This document shows, piece after piece, positions 8,637 through 17,340 of a DNA stretch of 64,000 nt. Both the position numbers and the translations under genes were made by a program. This DNA comes from Burkholderia contaminans. Its GTDB lineage: Bacteria; Pseudomonadota; Gammaproteobacteria; Burkholderiales; Burkholderiaceae. The notes under the pieces are model-generated. The model did not search any database, was not told the origin of the DNA, and saw only the letters and a program-made list of their open reading frames with translations. The stretch lies in the NCBI RefSeq assembly GCF_029633825.1, contig NZ_CP090640.1, positions 3,224,001-3,288,000 of the forward strand. The letters run 5' to 3'. Position 1 is the stretch's first letter. Each line of letters begins with the position of its first letter.

Positions 8637-9695
8637 TCAATAGCGCCAGTCGCCTGCATCGCGCAGCAGCTGGCGTGACGACGCATAGCGCAGCGTGCGG
8701 CCGACGTCGACCGTCAGCGGCCCGCGCCAGTCGAGCGAGATCTCGTAGCGATCGCCGCGCGCGACCTCGATCTCGCGCTCGCCGTCGAACGCGAGCGTGC
8801 CGTGCTCGAACGGAATCGTCTGCCACGCACCCGGCTCGAGCCGCTCGCAACTGCGCATCACGACGCGATCGACGCGGCCCGGCGCGATCGGCGCGACGAG
8901 CGGCGTGCCGGCCGTCTCGCCTTCGGCCGCGAAGCGCATCGCGAGCCCGTGCGGCGCACTGCGTTCGAGCGGCGCCCACGCGCCGCCGAGCGCGGACAGG
9001 CCGATCCCGTCCGGCTCCGCAAACGTCAGGTAGAGCGAATCGATGTCGTCGGACCCCGAGATCGCGCGGGCGCCGATGAAGCGCTGCCGCGCGGCGCACA
9101 CGTCGACGAGCGCAATCTCCTCGCGCCCCGGCTGCGCGCCCGCCACGCAGCGCACGACGAGCCGCTTGTTGCGCGTGAACGCGACTTCGGCCGGCACGGC
9201 GCCGGTCGCGGCGAGGCCTGCCGCGACGCCGGCGACGGTGGCTTCACGATGTTCGGGAAATGCGTTGTTGGTGCCGGTGGACAGCGCGACGAGCGGCGTC
9301 GCGCCGCAGTGCGCGGCAACCGCGCGATGGGTGCCGTCGCCACCGAGCACGACGATCAGCGCGACTTCCATCCGGTGCAGGTACGCGGCGCCGGCCTGGG
9401 TATCGGCGACGGTGTCGGTGATCGGCAGGTCGACGAATTCGACCTGGGGCCAGCGCTCGTGCGGCGCGACCGCACGGTGCGTGTCGAGCGCACGCAGCAG
9501 CAGCGTCGCGATGCCCGTCCGGTCGCGCAGCGTCAGCACGCGCTCGACGCCCATCGCACCGAGGCCGGCCAGCAGGCGCACGACCATGTTCGCCTTCTCC
9601 GCCGTCGGAAACACGGAGGCATGCGTCGTGAGGCGCCGGATATCGCGCCCCGATGCGGGGTTCGCGATCACGCCGACGGTAACGGGCATCGTCAC
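8637..9695 (-). CDS. acoX: AcoX, NAD-kinase-like protein of the acetoin operon
   Basis: The protein has the ATP-NAD/AcoX kinase fold signature: an N-terminal G-V-I-A-N-P-A-S-G-R-D-I-R-R-L and the glycine-rich V-V-L-G-G-D-G-T-H-R loop, with S-T-G-T-N-N further on. AcoX accompanies acetoin operons in Ralstonia and Pseudomonas but its reaction is not established. The start is taken at GTG 9695, eight bases after a GGAG; ATG 9689 is also possible. An ATG at 9770 would add an unconserved, low-complexity leader. It is the first gene behind the sigma-54 promoter at 9824-9839. Confidence 0.88.
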   Translation of the reverse strand: MTMPVTVGVIANPASGRDIRRLTTHASVFPTAEKANMVVRLLAGLGAMGVERVLTLRDRTGIATLLLRALDTHRAVAPHERWPQVEFVDLPITDTVADTQAGAAYLHRMEVALIVVLGGDGTHRAVAAHCGATPLVALSTGTNNAFPEHREATVAGVAAGLAATGAVPAEVAFTRNKRLVVRCVAGAQPGREEIALVDVCAARQRFIGARAISGSDDIDSLYLTFAEPDGIGLSALGGAWAPLERSAPHGLAMRFAAEGETAGTPLVAPIAPGRVDRVVMRSCERLEPGAWQTIPFEHGTLAFDGEREIEVARGDRYEISLDWRGPLTVDVGRTLRYASSRQLLRDAGDWRY

Positions 9696-9823
9696 GGGTT
9701 CGTCTCCATCCAGTTGGCCGGCCGCGGCACGTTGGCGTGCCGAGGCCCTGCCTGTCTCGTCCGCTGCCATCGCCGGGCGGCGGATCGTCGTCGACGCAAC
9801 CGCGCCGACTTGCCCGTGATCTC

Positions 9824-9839
9824 TGCAAGCGGCGTGCCA
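9824..9839 (-). promoter_or_regulatory. Sigma-54 (-24/-12) promoter of the aco operon
   Basis: Read on the minus strand, the sequence is TGGCACGCCGCTTGCA. It matches the RpoN consensus TGGCACG-N4-TTGC[A/T] at every specified position. The predicted start of transcription is near 9812, leaving a leader of about 115 bases before acoX. The opposing gene acoR encodes the matching class of activator. Confidence 0.9.
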
Positions 9840-10085
9840 CCATGCCTGCGAGGAACGTGAAACCCTCGTGAATGCTGACGCGGCGGGGATGCCGGTGTTT
9901 CGGATTCGTCGCCGGAAGGGCGAAGCGCGCGGCCGTTCGGCCCGCTCGTCTCACGGCGTCGATACGACGAAACGGCCGCCGTGACGCCGGTGCAAGCGCA
10001 CCGCCCTGCCTGCAAACCCCGCCCTGTCGCGGCGCCGCGCACGCCGCGTCATGCCGGACGATCTCCACCTGTCGCCCATGCACGC

Positions 10086-10103
10086 GTCTCAACGACACGA
10101 GAC
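10086..10103. promoter_or_regulatory. Candidate AcoR site 1: GTCTC-N8-GAGAC inverted repeat
   Basis: Two 5-base arms (10086-10090 and 10099-10103) form an inverted repeat. Its centre is 31 bases, about three helical turns, from the second repeat, as expected for paired enhancer sites of a sigma-54 activator. Assignment to AcoR is inferred from position. Confidence 0.6.
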
Positions 10104-10117
10104 AGCCAGCGATACCG

Positions 10118-10133
10118 TGAGACGAACGTCTCA
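10118..10133. promoter_or_regulatory. Candidate AcoR site 2: TGAGACG-N2-CGTCTCA palindrome
   Basis: This is a perfect 7-base inverted repeat with a 2-base spacer, sharing the GAGAC/GTCTC core with site 1. It lies about 290 bases upstream of the acoX promoter and 91 bases upstream of the acoR start, so it could serve activation of the operon and autoregulation. Confidence 0.6.
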
Positions 10134-10224
10134 GGGCCGCCGCGTGCTGCGATGCAGTGTGATCCGTCGAACGGGATGTGCTACAAGAACATCGCATCCC
10201 CGCCGTACGGAACCGGAGCCGACC

Positions 10225-12141
10225 ATGCCCTACGCCGTCCCCCAGGCCCAGCACGCCGACCGAGTGCTGGGCGCGCTCGCCGGACGCCTGCCCGCGCCGG
10301 CCGACTCCACGCGCCTCGTGTCCTCGTGGCAGCGGTCCCTCGAGCGTTACAGGCTCGACCCCGCTTCATCGATCGGCCCGCGCGTGCTGACCGCGGCCGA
10401 ACTCCGCGAAGTACGCGACAAGGAGGAGGCCTTCCTGCGCGCGTCGGGCCAGTGCCTGACGCGGCTGCACGACATGATCCGCGTCGCGGACTACTGCGTG
10501 ATGCTGACCGACGCGCACGGCGTGACGATCGACTACCGGATCGACCGCGAGCGCCGCAACGACTTCCGCCATGCGGGGCTGCACATCGGCTCGTGCTGGT
10601 CGGAAAGCGAGGAAGGCACCTGTGGCGTCGCGAACGTACTGACCGATCTCGCGCCGATCACCGTGCACAAGACCGATCACTTTCGTGCGGCCTTCACGAC
10701 GCTCACCTGCAGCGCGGCACCGATCTTCTCGCCGGCTGGCGAGCTGATCGGCGTGCTCGACGCGTCGGCCGTTCATTCACCCGACGGCCGCGACAGCCAG
10801 CGTCTCGTCTATCAACTCGTGCGGCAGAGCGCGGCGCTGATCGAGGACGGCTATTTCGTGCACAGCACCGCGCAGCACTGGATCCTGTTTGGTCATCCGA
10901 ATCGTCACTACGTCGAAGCGCAACCCGAGTGGCTGATCGCGTTCGACGAATGCGGCAACATCGTCGCGGCAAACCGGCAGGCGCGCGACGCACTGCCGGC
11001 ACTGCGCGAACCGCGCCATATCGACGAGATCTTCGATGCGACCGAAATGCCGCTGCGCGATGCCGCGCGGCTCGATGCGATCGTCGCGCTGCGGCTGCGC
11101 GCGACCGGCGCGCCGCTCTATGCGCGGCTGCGTGCGCCGCTACGGCGGACCGGCCGCGAGCCCGGAACGGCCTCGCGCCGCCCGGGAAGCGCGCAACGCC
11201 ACGTCGGCGCGCTGACGCCGTTTCTGCAAAGCAGCGATGCGCATATCGCGCAGCAGGCCGAGCTCGCGCTGCGTGTCGCAAGCAAGCGGCTGCCGATTCT
11301 CGTGCTCGGCGAAACCGGTGCGGGGAAGGAAGTATTCGCGCGCGCGATCCACGATGCCGGCGCGCGGCGTACGCGGCCGTTCGTCGCGGTCAACTGCGGC
11401 GCGCTGCCGGAAGCGCTGATCGAGAGCGAACTGTTCGGCTATGCGGCCGGCGCGTTCACCGGCGCACGCAAGCACGGCGCGCGCGGCAAGATCGCGCTCG
11501 CCGACGGCGGCACGCTGTTCCTCGATGAAATCGGCGACATGCCGCTCGCGCTGCAGACGCGCCTGTTGCGCGTGCTCGCCGATGGCGAAGTCGTGCCGCT
11601 CGGCAGCGATACACCCGTACGCGTCGATCTCGACGTGATCTGCGCGACGCACCGCGATCTCGCGCGCATGGTGGCCGACGGCACGTTCCGCGAGGATCTG
11701 TACTACCGGCTGAGCGGCGCGACGTTCGAACTGCCGCCGCTGCGCGAGCGTGCCGACGTGCGCGACGTGATCGCCGCCGTATTCGCCGAGGAAGCGCAGG
11801 CCACGGGCCACGTGCTGACGCTCGATGCGACGCTCGCCGAACAGCTCGCCGCGTATCCGTGGCCCGGCAACGTGCGGCAATTGCGCAACGTGCTGCGCTA
11901 TGCGTGCGCGGTGTGCGACGCTGCGCGCGTGACGCGGCGAGATCTACCGGCCGATATCGCCACGCAGCTTGGCGGCACGTCTCCCGGCACGCTGCCCGAC
12001 GACGAACGCAGTCGCATCGTCGCGGCGCTCACCGCGCATCGCTGGCGGCCCGACGCGGCCGCGCAGGCGCTCGGCATCTCGCGCGCGACGCTGTACCGGC
12101 GCATCGCGAAGCACCGGATCGTCGCGCCGCACCGCGCGTGA
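10225..12141 (+). CDS. acoR: Sigma-54-dependent activator of acetoin catabolism
   Basis: The 638-residue protein has an N-terminal sensory part with a GAF-like region (about 65-190). The central AAA+ domain carries Walker A G-E-T-G-A-G-K-E near residue 362, the sigma-54 contact loop G-A-F-T-G-A near 409 and L-F-L-D-E-I-G-D as Walker B. A Fis-type helix-turn-helix sits at the C-terminus ([15 protein letters not shown]). ATG 10225 follows GGAGCC; the frame is open further upstream but without a good start. It faces the aco operon, which has an exact sigma-54 promoter, so it should activate that operon in response to acetoin or a metabolite. Confidence 0.93.
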   Translation: MPYAVPQAQHADRVLGALAGRLPAPADSTRLVSSWQRSLERYRLDPASSIGPRVLTAAELREVRDKEEAFLRASGQCLTRLHDMIRVADYCVMLTDAHGVTIDYRIDRERRNDFRHAGLHIGSCWSESEEGTCGVANVLTDLAPITVHKTDHFRAAFTTLTCSAAPIFSPAGELIGVLDASAVHSPDGRDSQRLVYQLVRQSAALIEDGYFVHSTAQHWILFGHPNRHYVEAQPEWLIAFDECGNIVAANRQARDALPALREPRHIDEIFDATEMPLRDAARLDAIVALRLRATGAPLYARLRAPLRRTGREPGTASRRPGSAQRHVGALTPFLQSSDAHIAQQAELALRVASKRLPILVLGETGAGKEVFARAIHDAGARRTRPFVAVNCGALPEALIESELFGYAAGAFTGARKHGARGKIALADGGTLFLDEIGDMPLALQTRLLRVLADGEVVPLGSDTPVRVDLDVICATHRDLARMVADGTFREDLYYRLSGATFELPPLRERADVRDVIAAVFAEEAQATGHVLTLDATLAEQLAAYPWPGNVRQLRNVLRYACAVCDAARVTRRDLPADIATQLGGTSPGTLPDDERSRIVAALTAHRWRPDAAAQALGISRATLYRRIAKHRIVAPHRA

Positions 12142-12160
12142 CGCGCCGGCGCGCGCTTCG

Positions 12161-12595
12161 TCATGCGGGCTGTACGGCTGCTTCGTTCGCATCTGCCGCG
12201 TTGCCGGCCGCCTCATCGCGCCGCGTGAACACTTCGTGCGCGGCGAACAGCGCGTTGAGCGCGGCCGGAAAACCCGCGTAGACGGCCATCTGCATGAACA
12301 CCTCGACGATCTCGTCGCGCGTGCAGCCGACATTCAACGCAGCCTCGATATGCACTTTGAGTTGCGGCTGCGCATTGCCGAGCGCGGCCAGCGCCGCGAT
12401 CGTCGCGATCTCGCGCGCTTTCAGGTCGAGCTGCGGCCGGCTGTAGATGTCGCCGAAACCGAACTCGACCAGGAGCCGCCCGAAATCCGGTGCGATCGGC
12501 GCGAGCGCCGCGATCACGCGCTCGCCCACTTCGCCGTCGATTTCCTTCAGTTTGTTCCAGCCGCGCGTGTAGCGGTCTTCAACGAGTCGTTCCAT
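12161..12595 (-). CDS. Carboxymuconolactone decarboxylase-like protein
   Basis: The 144-residue protein has the AhpD/CMD fold signature, with a conserved central stretch R-E-I-A-T-I-A-A-L-A-A-L-G and H-I-E-A-A-L-N-V-G-C-T-R-D-E-I-V-E-V. It contains one cysteine in the G-C-T-R position and not the CxxC pair of AhpD, so it is closer to the gamma-carboxymuconolactone decarboxylase branch. ATG 12595 overlaps the end of the MerR gene by 17 bases, so the two are co-transcribed. No protocatechuate genes are nearby, so the true substrate is unknown; MerR-CMD pairs elsewhere respond to aldehydes or electrophiles. Confidence 0.85.
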   Translation of the reverse strand: MERLVEDRYTRGWNKLKEIDGEVGERVIAALAPIAPDFGRLLVEFGFGDIYSRPQLDLKAREIATIAALAALGNAQPQLKVHIEAALNVGCTRDEIVEVFMQMAVYAGFPAALNALFAAHEVFTRRDEAAGNAADANEAAVQPA

Positions 12596-13046
12596 TGTGT
12601 CCGTCCTGTTCCGATAGAGAGTGAGAAGGTCTTGCCCGTCGAGCCATATCCCGCTCCTGTGCCTCATAGTTCACGATCTTGTCGCTGATCACATCGAGGC
12701 TCGCCTGCAGCTCCGCGATATGCGCGCGCACTGCGTCGTGATGCGCGACCAGCAGGCTACGCCGCGCACCGAAGGTCGACTCGCCTTGCGCGCGCAGCGC
12801 CGCGAACGCCTGCATCTGCGCGATCGGCATGCCGGTCGCCTTCAGGCGCATCACGAAGGCCAGCCAGTCAAGGTCGGCCGGTGCATAGAGCCGGTGTCCG
12901 GCCGCCGTGCGCGAAATCGCACGCAGCAGGCCGGCCTGCTCGTAGTACCGCAGCGTATGCGTCGACAGGCCGGTCATTTCGGCGACCTGGCCGATCGTCA
13001 GCGGGCCGGCGGAGGCGGAGGAAGGTTGGGTCACGGTTTTCGACAT
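12579..13046 (-). CDS. MerR family transcriptional regulator, cysteine-free
   Basis: The N-terminal winged helix begins L-T-I-G-Q-V-A-E-M-T-G-L-S-T-H-T-L-R-Y-Y-E and is followed by a long dimerisation helix. There is no cysteine in all 155 residues, so the thiol or metal sensing used by many MerR proteins (NmlR/AdhR, SoxR, MerR) is excluded. Its own promoter contains a textbook MerR operator (13057-13087). The predicted transcription start lies only a few bases before ATG 13046 and no ribosome binding site is visible, so the message may be leaderless, or an internal start such as GTG 13034 may be used. Confidence 0.9.
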   Translation of the reverse strand: MSKTVTQPSSASAGPLTIGQVAEMTGLSTHTLRYYEQAGLLRAISRTAAGHRLYAPADLDWLAFVMRLKATGMPIAQMQAFAALRAQGESTFGARRSLLVAHHDAVRAHIAELQASLDVISDKIVNYEAQERDMARRARPSHSLSEQDGHNGTTR

Positions 13047-13056
13047 GGCAGGAACA

Positions 13057-13087
13057 AGGTTAGGAGTTAGAGTTCACTCTAAGTCAA
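13057..13087 (-). promoter_or_regulatory. MerR-type promoter with 19-bp spacer and palindromic operator
   Basis: On the minus strand there is a -35 TTGACT (13082-13087) and a -10 TAACCT (13057-13062) separated by 19 bases. The perfect palindrome TTAGAGT-N2-ACTCTAA (13067-13082) fills the spacer. The overlong spacer is the hallmark of MerR-activated promoters. Confidence 0.85.
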
Positions 13088-13341
13088 GCCCTGTCGAACA
13101 GCCAGTGCGGCGATCGTCAGCGACACCCGGAGACGCCCCGGCGACACCGTAAAGAATGGTCAAAACCGTCATCCGGCGAAGGTTTCGGTCTTTACAGCGT
13201 CGCAAGCCTTCAGCAAGATTCGGTCAGCCTGTCTTAAAAAGGGCACGCATTTGTCCTATGCTTAACGGCGACGCCCGGCCGGGCGTCGCCCGCCGTCCGT
13301 TGCAACAGCCATTCATCCGTCAGAACCAGGGAGCCTTTGCC

Positions 13342-13953
13342 ATGCTGAAAAAGCTGCTGATGCTGTTCGTCGCGCTATCGCTGTCGCTCGCCGCAGGGCT
13401 TGCCGCAGCCGTCGAAGTCAACACGGCTGACCAGGCCGCGCTCGAATCCGTGAAGGGTCTCGGGCCCGTGAAGTCGAAGGCGATCATCGACGAACGTACC
13501 AAGAACGGCCCGTTCAAGGACGCGGACGATCTCGCGAATCGCGTCAAGGGCCTCGGCACGAAATCGGTCGGGCATCTCGAGGAAAACGGCCTGACGATCG
13601 GCGGCTCGTCGACGCCACCGAAGGGCGTGAAGCTGTCGAAGCCGGCCGCGACGACCTCGGCAACGACCTCGGCAACGACGTCGGCCGGCACCGCGTCGAC
13701 GTCCACGACCGCGACGGCCGGCACGACGGCCACCGCACCGGCACCGGCGGCAAGCGCGCCGGATGCGGCGGCGAAGCCGGCCAAGGCCAAGCGCACGACG
13801 AAGAAGGAAAAAGCGGCCGCAGCGGCGGCGGCATCCGCCGATGCGGGTGCGAGCGCACCGGCCGCGGCCTCGTCGGCAAAAGCGACGAAGGGTTCGAAGA
13901 AGAAAAGCAAGAAGGACAAGGCAGCCTCCGCCGCCGCGGCGTCAGGCGCCTGA
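13342..13953 (+). CDS. Secreted ComEA-like helix-hairpin-helix protein with Lys/Ala-rich tail
   Basis: A signal peptide occupies about residues 1-23 (basic start, hydrophobic core, A-A-A). It is followed by V-E-V-N-T-A-D-Q-A-A-L-E-S-V-K-G-L-G-P-V, a helix-hairpin-helix typical of ComEA DNA receptors. From residue 90 on the sequence is low complexity: T-S-A-T repeats, then Ala with Lys clusters resembling histone H1 tails. The domain binds DNA non-specifically in ComEA, so a periplasmic DNA-binding role is possible. The tail is unusual for ComEA. ATG 13342 was chosen because the signal peptide follows it directly; sequence upstream in frame is not hydrophobic. Confidence 0.82.
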   Translation: MLKKLLMLFVALSLSLAAGLAAAVEVNTADQAALESVKGLGPVKSKAIIDERTKNGPFKDADDLANRVKGLGTKSVGHLEENGLTIGGSSTPPKGVKLSKPAATTSATTSATTSAGTASTSTTATAGTTATAPAPAASAPDAAAKPAKAKRTTKKEKAAAAAAASADAGASAPAAASSAKATKGSKKKSKKDKAASAAAASGA

Positions 13954-13997
13954 TGTGCGCCGCGCGCGCGACGGCGTGCGCGCGGCATTCGTTCAAC

Positions 13998-14026
13998 GGG
14001 CGCCCACGACGTGGCGCCCTTATTAT
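13998..14026 (+). terminator. Terminator after the helix-hairpin-helix gene
   Basis: A 7-bp GGGCGCC/GGCGCCC stem with an 8-base loop is followed by TTATTAT. The T run is imperfect. It ends 18 bases before the YidB-like gene, so it could also act within that gene's leader. Confidence 0.6.
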
Positions 14027-14044
14027 CGGTAAAGGTGAAGAACC

Positions 14045-14482
14045 ATGGGTCTCCTCGACATCGTTGGCGGTCTGCTCGGCGGCCAGGCCGGCGGCAACTC
14101 GCAAAGCGCGCTGATCACGACCGCGCTCGAATTCATCAACAACCAGCCGGGCGGCCTGAATGGCCTGATCGAGAAGTTCAAGGCCGGCGGCGCCGGCGAC
14201 ATCATCGGCTCGTGGGTCGGCACCGGCCAGAACCAGCCGATCTCGCCGGACACCCTGCAGAACGTGCTGGGCTCGGATGCGATCGGTGCGCTTGCGAGCA
14301 AGTTCGGTGTCGATCCGTCGACGGCCTCGACCGTCCTCGCGCAAGTGCTGCCGCACGTCGTCAACCACGCGACGCCGGACGGCGCGGTGCCGGCCGATGG
14401 CCAGGCACAGGTCGACCCGTCGAACGTGCTCGGCTCGTTGTCGCAGATCGCCGGCATGTTCGGCGGCAACAAGCAGGGCTGA
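14045..14482 (+). CDS. YidB/DUF937 family protein
   Basis: The 145-residue protein begins M-G-L-L-D-I-V-G-G-L-L-G-G, is rich in Gly, Asn and Gln, and has repeated G-x-L-x-x-L-x-x-x-F/V patterns (N-Q-P-G-G-L-N-G-L-I-E-K-F). This is typical of the YidB/DUF937 family, whose function is not well established. There is no signal peptide. GGTGAAG precedes the ATG. A strong terminator follows and separates it from clpB, which converges on it. Confidence 0.85.
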   Translation: MGLLDIVGGLLGGQAGGNSQSALITTALEFINNQPGGLNGLIEKFKAGGAGDIIGSWVGTGQNQPISPDTLQNVLGSDAIGALASKFGVDPSTASTVLAQVLPHVVNHATPDGAVPADGQAQVDPSNVLGSLSQIAGMFGGNKQG

Positions 14483-14512
14483 CGCGCTGCGTCGTTGCGA
14501 CGCTCCATAAGC

Positions 14513-14543
14513 AAACACCCCGCCGAGGCGGGGTGTTTGTTTT
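14513..14543. terminator. Terminator between the yidB-like gene and clpB
   Basis: A 12-bp stem (AAACACCCCGCC with its complement) and a 2-base turn are followed on the plus strand by GTTTTTG. The A-rich left flank makes it potentially bidirectional, so it may also end the clpB transcript. Confidence 0.85.
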
Positions 14544-14585
14544 TGCGCGCCCGGCGCAAACCGGGCGGCGGCCGCAGGCCTGCGA

Positions 14586-17183
14586 TCAGTGAACGACGCG
14601 GTCGAACACGAACGTGCCGTCCTGGACGTCGACCGGAATCACGTCCTTCGGACCGAAACGGCCCGCGAGGATGAGCTTCGCGACCGGATTCTCGATCTCC
14701 TGCTGGATCGCGCGCTTCAGCGGACGCGCACCGAACAGCGGATCGTAGCCGACCTTGCCGATCTGTTCGAGCGCCGCTTCCGACACGTCGAGCGCCATGT
14801 CGAGCTTCGCGAGCCGGTCGTGCAGGCGTGCGAGCTGGATCTTCGCGATCGACTCGATGTTGCTGCGGTCGAGCGCATGGAACACGACGACGTCGTCGAT
14901 CCGGTTCAGGAACTCGGGGCGGAAATGCTGCTTCACCTCGAGCCACACGGCGTCCTTGATCTCTTCCTGCGGCGAACCCGTCATCGCCTGGATCACCTGC
15001 GAGCCGAGGTTCGACGTCATCACGATCACCGTGTTCTTGAAGTCGACCGTGCGACCCTGCCCGTCCGTCATGCGGCCATCGTCGAGCACCTGCAGCAGCA
15101 CGTTGAACACGTCCGGATGCGCCTTCTCGATCTCGTCGAGCAGGATCACGCTGTACGGCTTGCGGCGCACGGCTTCCGTCAGGTAACCGCCTTCCTCGTA
15201 GCCGACATAGCCCGGCGGCGCGCCGATCAGCCGCGCGACGCTGTGCTTCTCCATGAACTCGCTCATGTCGATACGGATCAGGTGCTCTTCCGAGTCGAAC
15301 AGGAACGACGCCAGCGCCTTGCACAGCTCGGTCTTGCCGACACCGGTCGGACCGAGGAACAGGAACGAGCCGTACGGACGGTTCGGATCGGCGAGACCCG
15401 CGCGCGAACGGCGGATCGCATCGGCCACCGCGCTGATCGCCTCGTGCTGGCCGACCACGCGCTCATGCAGCTTTTCCTCGATGTGCAGCAGCTTCTCGCG
15501 TTCGCCCTGCATCATCCGCGACACCGGAATACCGGTCGAACGCGATACGACTTCCGCGATTTCCTCGGCGCCGACCTGCGTGCGCAGCAGGCGCGGACGC
15601 GTCGGGTTGTGCTGCTCCTGCTCTTCGGCCTGCGTGACCTGCTTCAGTTGCGCCTCGAGCTGCGGCAGCTTGCCGTACTGCAGCTCGGCAACCTTCTCCA
15701 GCTTGCCGTCACGCTGCAGCCGCGCGATGTCCGCACGCACCTTCTCGATCTCTTCCTTCAGCTGCGCGCTGCCCTGCACCGCGGCCTTCTCTGCGGTCCA
15801 GATTTCCTCGAGGTCCGCATATTCGCGGCCGAGACGCTCGATCTCTTCCTCGATCAGCTGCAGGCGCTTCTGCGACGCTTCGTCCTGCTCTTTCTTCACG
15901 GCTTCGCGCTCGATCTTCAACTGGATCAGACGACGGTCGAGCTTGTCCATCTCTTCGGGCTTCGAATCGATTTCCATCTTGATCTTCGAAGCGGCTTCGT
16001 CAATCAGGTCGATGGCCTTGTCCGGCAGGAAGCGGTCGGTGATGTAGCGATGCGACAGCTCGGCCGCGGCGACGATCGCCGGGTCGGTGATGTCGACGCC
16101 GTGGTGCAGTTCGTACTTCTCCTGCAGCCCGCGCAGGATCGCGATCGTCGCCTCGACGCTCGGCTCGTCGACGAGCACCTTCTGGAAGCGGCGCTCGAGC
16201 GCGGCATCCTTCTCGATGTACTTGCGGTATTCGTCGAGCGTGGTCGCGCCGATGCAGTGCAACTCGCCGCGCGACAGCGCCGGCTTCAGCATGTTGCCCG
16301 CATCCATCGCGCCTTCGGCCTTGCCCGCGCCGACCATCGTGTGGATTTCGTCGATGAAGACGATCGTCTGGCCTTCGTCCTTCGCGATGTCGTTGAGCAC
16401 CGCCTTCAGGCGCTCCTCGAATTCGCCGCGATATTTCGCGCCCGCGAGCAGTGCGGCCATGTCGAGCGACAGCACGCGCTTGCCCTTCAGCGTCTCGGGC
16501 ACTTCGCCGTTGACGATCCGCTGGGCGAGCCCTTCGACGATCGCGGTCTTGCCGACGCCCGGCTCGCCGATCAGCACCGGGTTGTTCTTGGTGCGGCGCT
16601 GCAGGATCTGGATCGAACGGCGGATTTCGTCGTCGCGGCCGATCACCGGATCGAGCTTGCCCGCGCGGGCCCGCTCGGTCAGGTCGACCGTGTATTTCTT
16701 CAGCGCCTCGCGCTGGCTTTCCGCGTCCTGGCTGTGCACCTGCGAGCCGCCGCGCACCGCGGCGATCGCGGCTTCGAGCGCCTTGCGCGTGAGGCCGTGC
16801 TGGCGTGCGAGCTTGCCGGCGTCGCCCTTGTCGTCGGACACGGCGAGCAGGAACATCTCGCTCGCGATGAACGTGTCGTTGAGCTTCTGCGCTTCCTTGT
16901 CGGCCTGGTTCAGCAGCCCGGCCAGTTCACGGCCGATCTGGATGTCGCCGCCCGTGCCCGTCACTTGCGGCAGGCGCGAAATGGCCTCGTTCAGCGCGCC
17001 TTGCAGCGCCTGAATGTGAACGCCCGCGCGCGACATCAGCGAGCGCGCGGAACCGTCCTGCTGCGCGACCAGCGCCGCGAGGACGTGAACGGGTTCGATG
17101 TATTGATTGTCGCGGCCTGCCGCGAGGCTTTGCGCGTCCGCGAGTGCTTCCTGGAACTTGGTGGTGAGCTTGTCGATTCTCAT
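14586..17183 (-). CDS. clpB: ATP-dependent disaggregase ClpB
   Basis: This is a full-length 865-residue Hsp100 chaperone. It has an N-terminal Clp repeat domain (about 1-145), first AAA+ module with G-E-P-G-V-G-K-T, a coiled-coil M-domain around residues 400-530 rich in Glu/Lys/Gln, and second AAA+ module with G-P-T-G-V-G-K-T-E. The M-domain distinguishes it from ClpA and ClpC. It rescues aggregated proteins together with DnaK. It is preceded by a sigma-32 type promoter at 17217-17244 and a GGAGG ribosome binding site. Confidence 0.98.
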   Translation of the reverse strand: MRIDKLTTKFQEALADAQSLAAGRDNQYIEPVHVLAALVAQQDGSARSLMSRAGVHIQALQGALNEAISRLPQVTGTGGDIQIGRELAGLLNQADKEAQKLNDTFIASEMFLLAVSDDKGDAGKLARQHGLTRKALEAAIAAVRGGSQVHSQDAESQREALKKYTVDLTERARAGKLDPVIGRDDEIRRSIQILQRRTKNNPVLIGEPGVGKTAIVEGLAQRIVNGEVPETLKGKRVLSLDMAALLAGAKYRGEFEERLKAVLNDIAKDEGQTIVFIDEIHTMVGAGKAEGAMDAGNMLKPALSRGELHCIGATTLDEYRKYIEKDAALERRFQKVLVDEPSVEATIAILRGLQEKYELHHGVDITDPAIVAAAELSHRYITDRFLPDKAIDLIDEAASKIKMEIDSKPEEMDKLDRRLIQLKIEREAVKKEQDEASQKRLQLIEEEIERLGREYADLEEIWTAEKAAVQGSAQLKEEIEKVRADIARLQRDGKLEKVAELQYGKLPQLEAQLKQVTQAEEQEQHNPTRPRLLRTQVGAEEIAEVVSRSTGIPVSRMMQGEREKLLHIEEKLHERVVGQHEAISAVADAIRRSRAGLADPNRPYGSFLFLGPTGVGKTELCKALASFLFDSEEHLIRIDMSEFMEKHSVARLIGAPPGYVGYEEGGYLTEAVRRKPYSVILLDEIEKAHPDVFNVLLQVLDDGRMTDGQGRTVDFKNTVIVMTSNLGSQVIQAMTGSPQEEIKDAVWLEVKQHFRPEFLNRIDDVVVFHALDRSNIESIAKIQLARLHDRLAKLDMALDVSEAALEQIGKVGYDPLFGARPLKRAIQQEIENPVAKLILAGRFGPKDVIPVDVQDGTFVFDRVVH

Positions 17184-17216
17184 TTAGTCGAGACCTCCAA
17201 TTTTCGATTAACACCA

Positions 17217-17244
17217 AGATGAGGATGGTTATGCGGCTTTCAAG
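17217..17244 (-). promoter_or_regulatory. Sigma-32 heat-shock promoter of clpB
   Basis: On the minus strand, CTTGAAA (17238-17244) and CCTCATCT (17217-17224) are separated by 13 bases. This differs from the RpoH consensus CTTGAAA-N13/14-CCCCATNT at one position. It lies about 35 bases before the clpB start. Confidence 0.88.
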
Positions 17245-17340
17245 CGAAATTCGGGTTGATTCAGCGCAAAAATCGATGGATATCCTCGAGGCGGCCCCGG
17301 GACGGGCCACGGCCGGATCGAGAAGCGCGGCAAGCGCGTA

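Larger units (their letters stand above)
9696..10224. promoter_or_regulatory. Shared control region between acoX and acoR
   Basis: This 529-base gap holds the sigma-54 promoter at 9824-9839 and two inverted repeats near acoR (10086-10133). A single GTCTC half-site lies near 9948-9952. I saw no AT-rich IHF-like site between the repeats and the promoter. No protein-coding frame in it looks real; the ones present lack a ribosome binding site and have shadow-like composition. Confidence 0.75.

Noticed and set aside
9981..11528. 515-codon plus-strand frame overlapping acoR
   Set aside because: Out-of-frame shadow of acoR; Arg/Ala-rich product and no conserved motif.
13630..13700. Short tandem repeat in the helix-hairpin-helix gene considered as a phase-variable repeat
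   Set aside because: Units encode Thr-Ser-Ala-Thr in frame and differ in sequence; only two perfect 12-base copies, so slippage control is unlikely.
14589..17222. 877-codon open frame on the strand opposite clpB
   Set aside because: It mirrors clpB codons. High GC3 bias produces long antisense frames; it has no ribosome binding site and its Arg/Leu/Asp-rich product resembles no protein.
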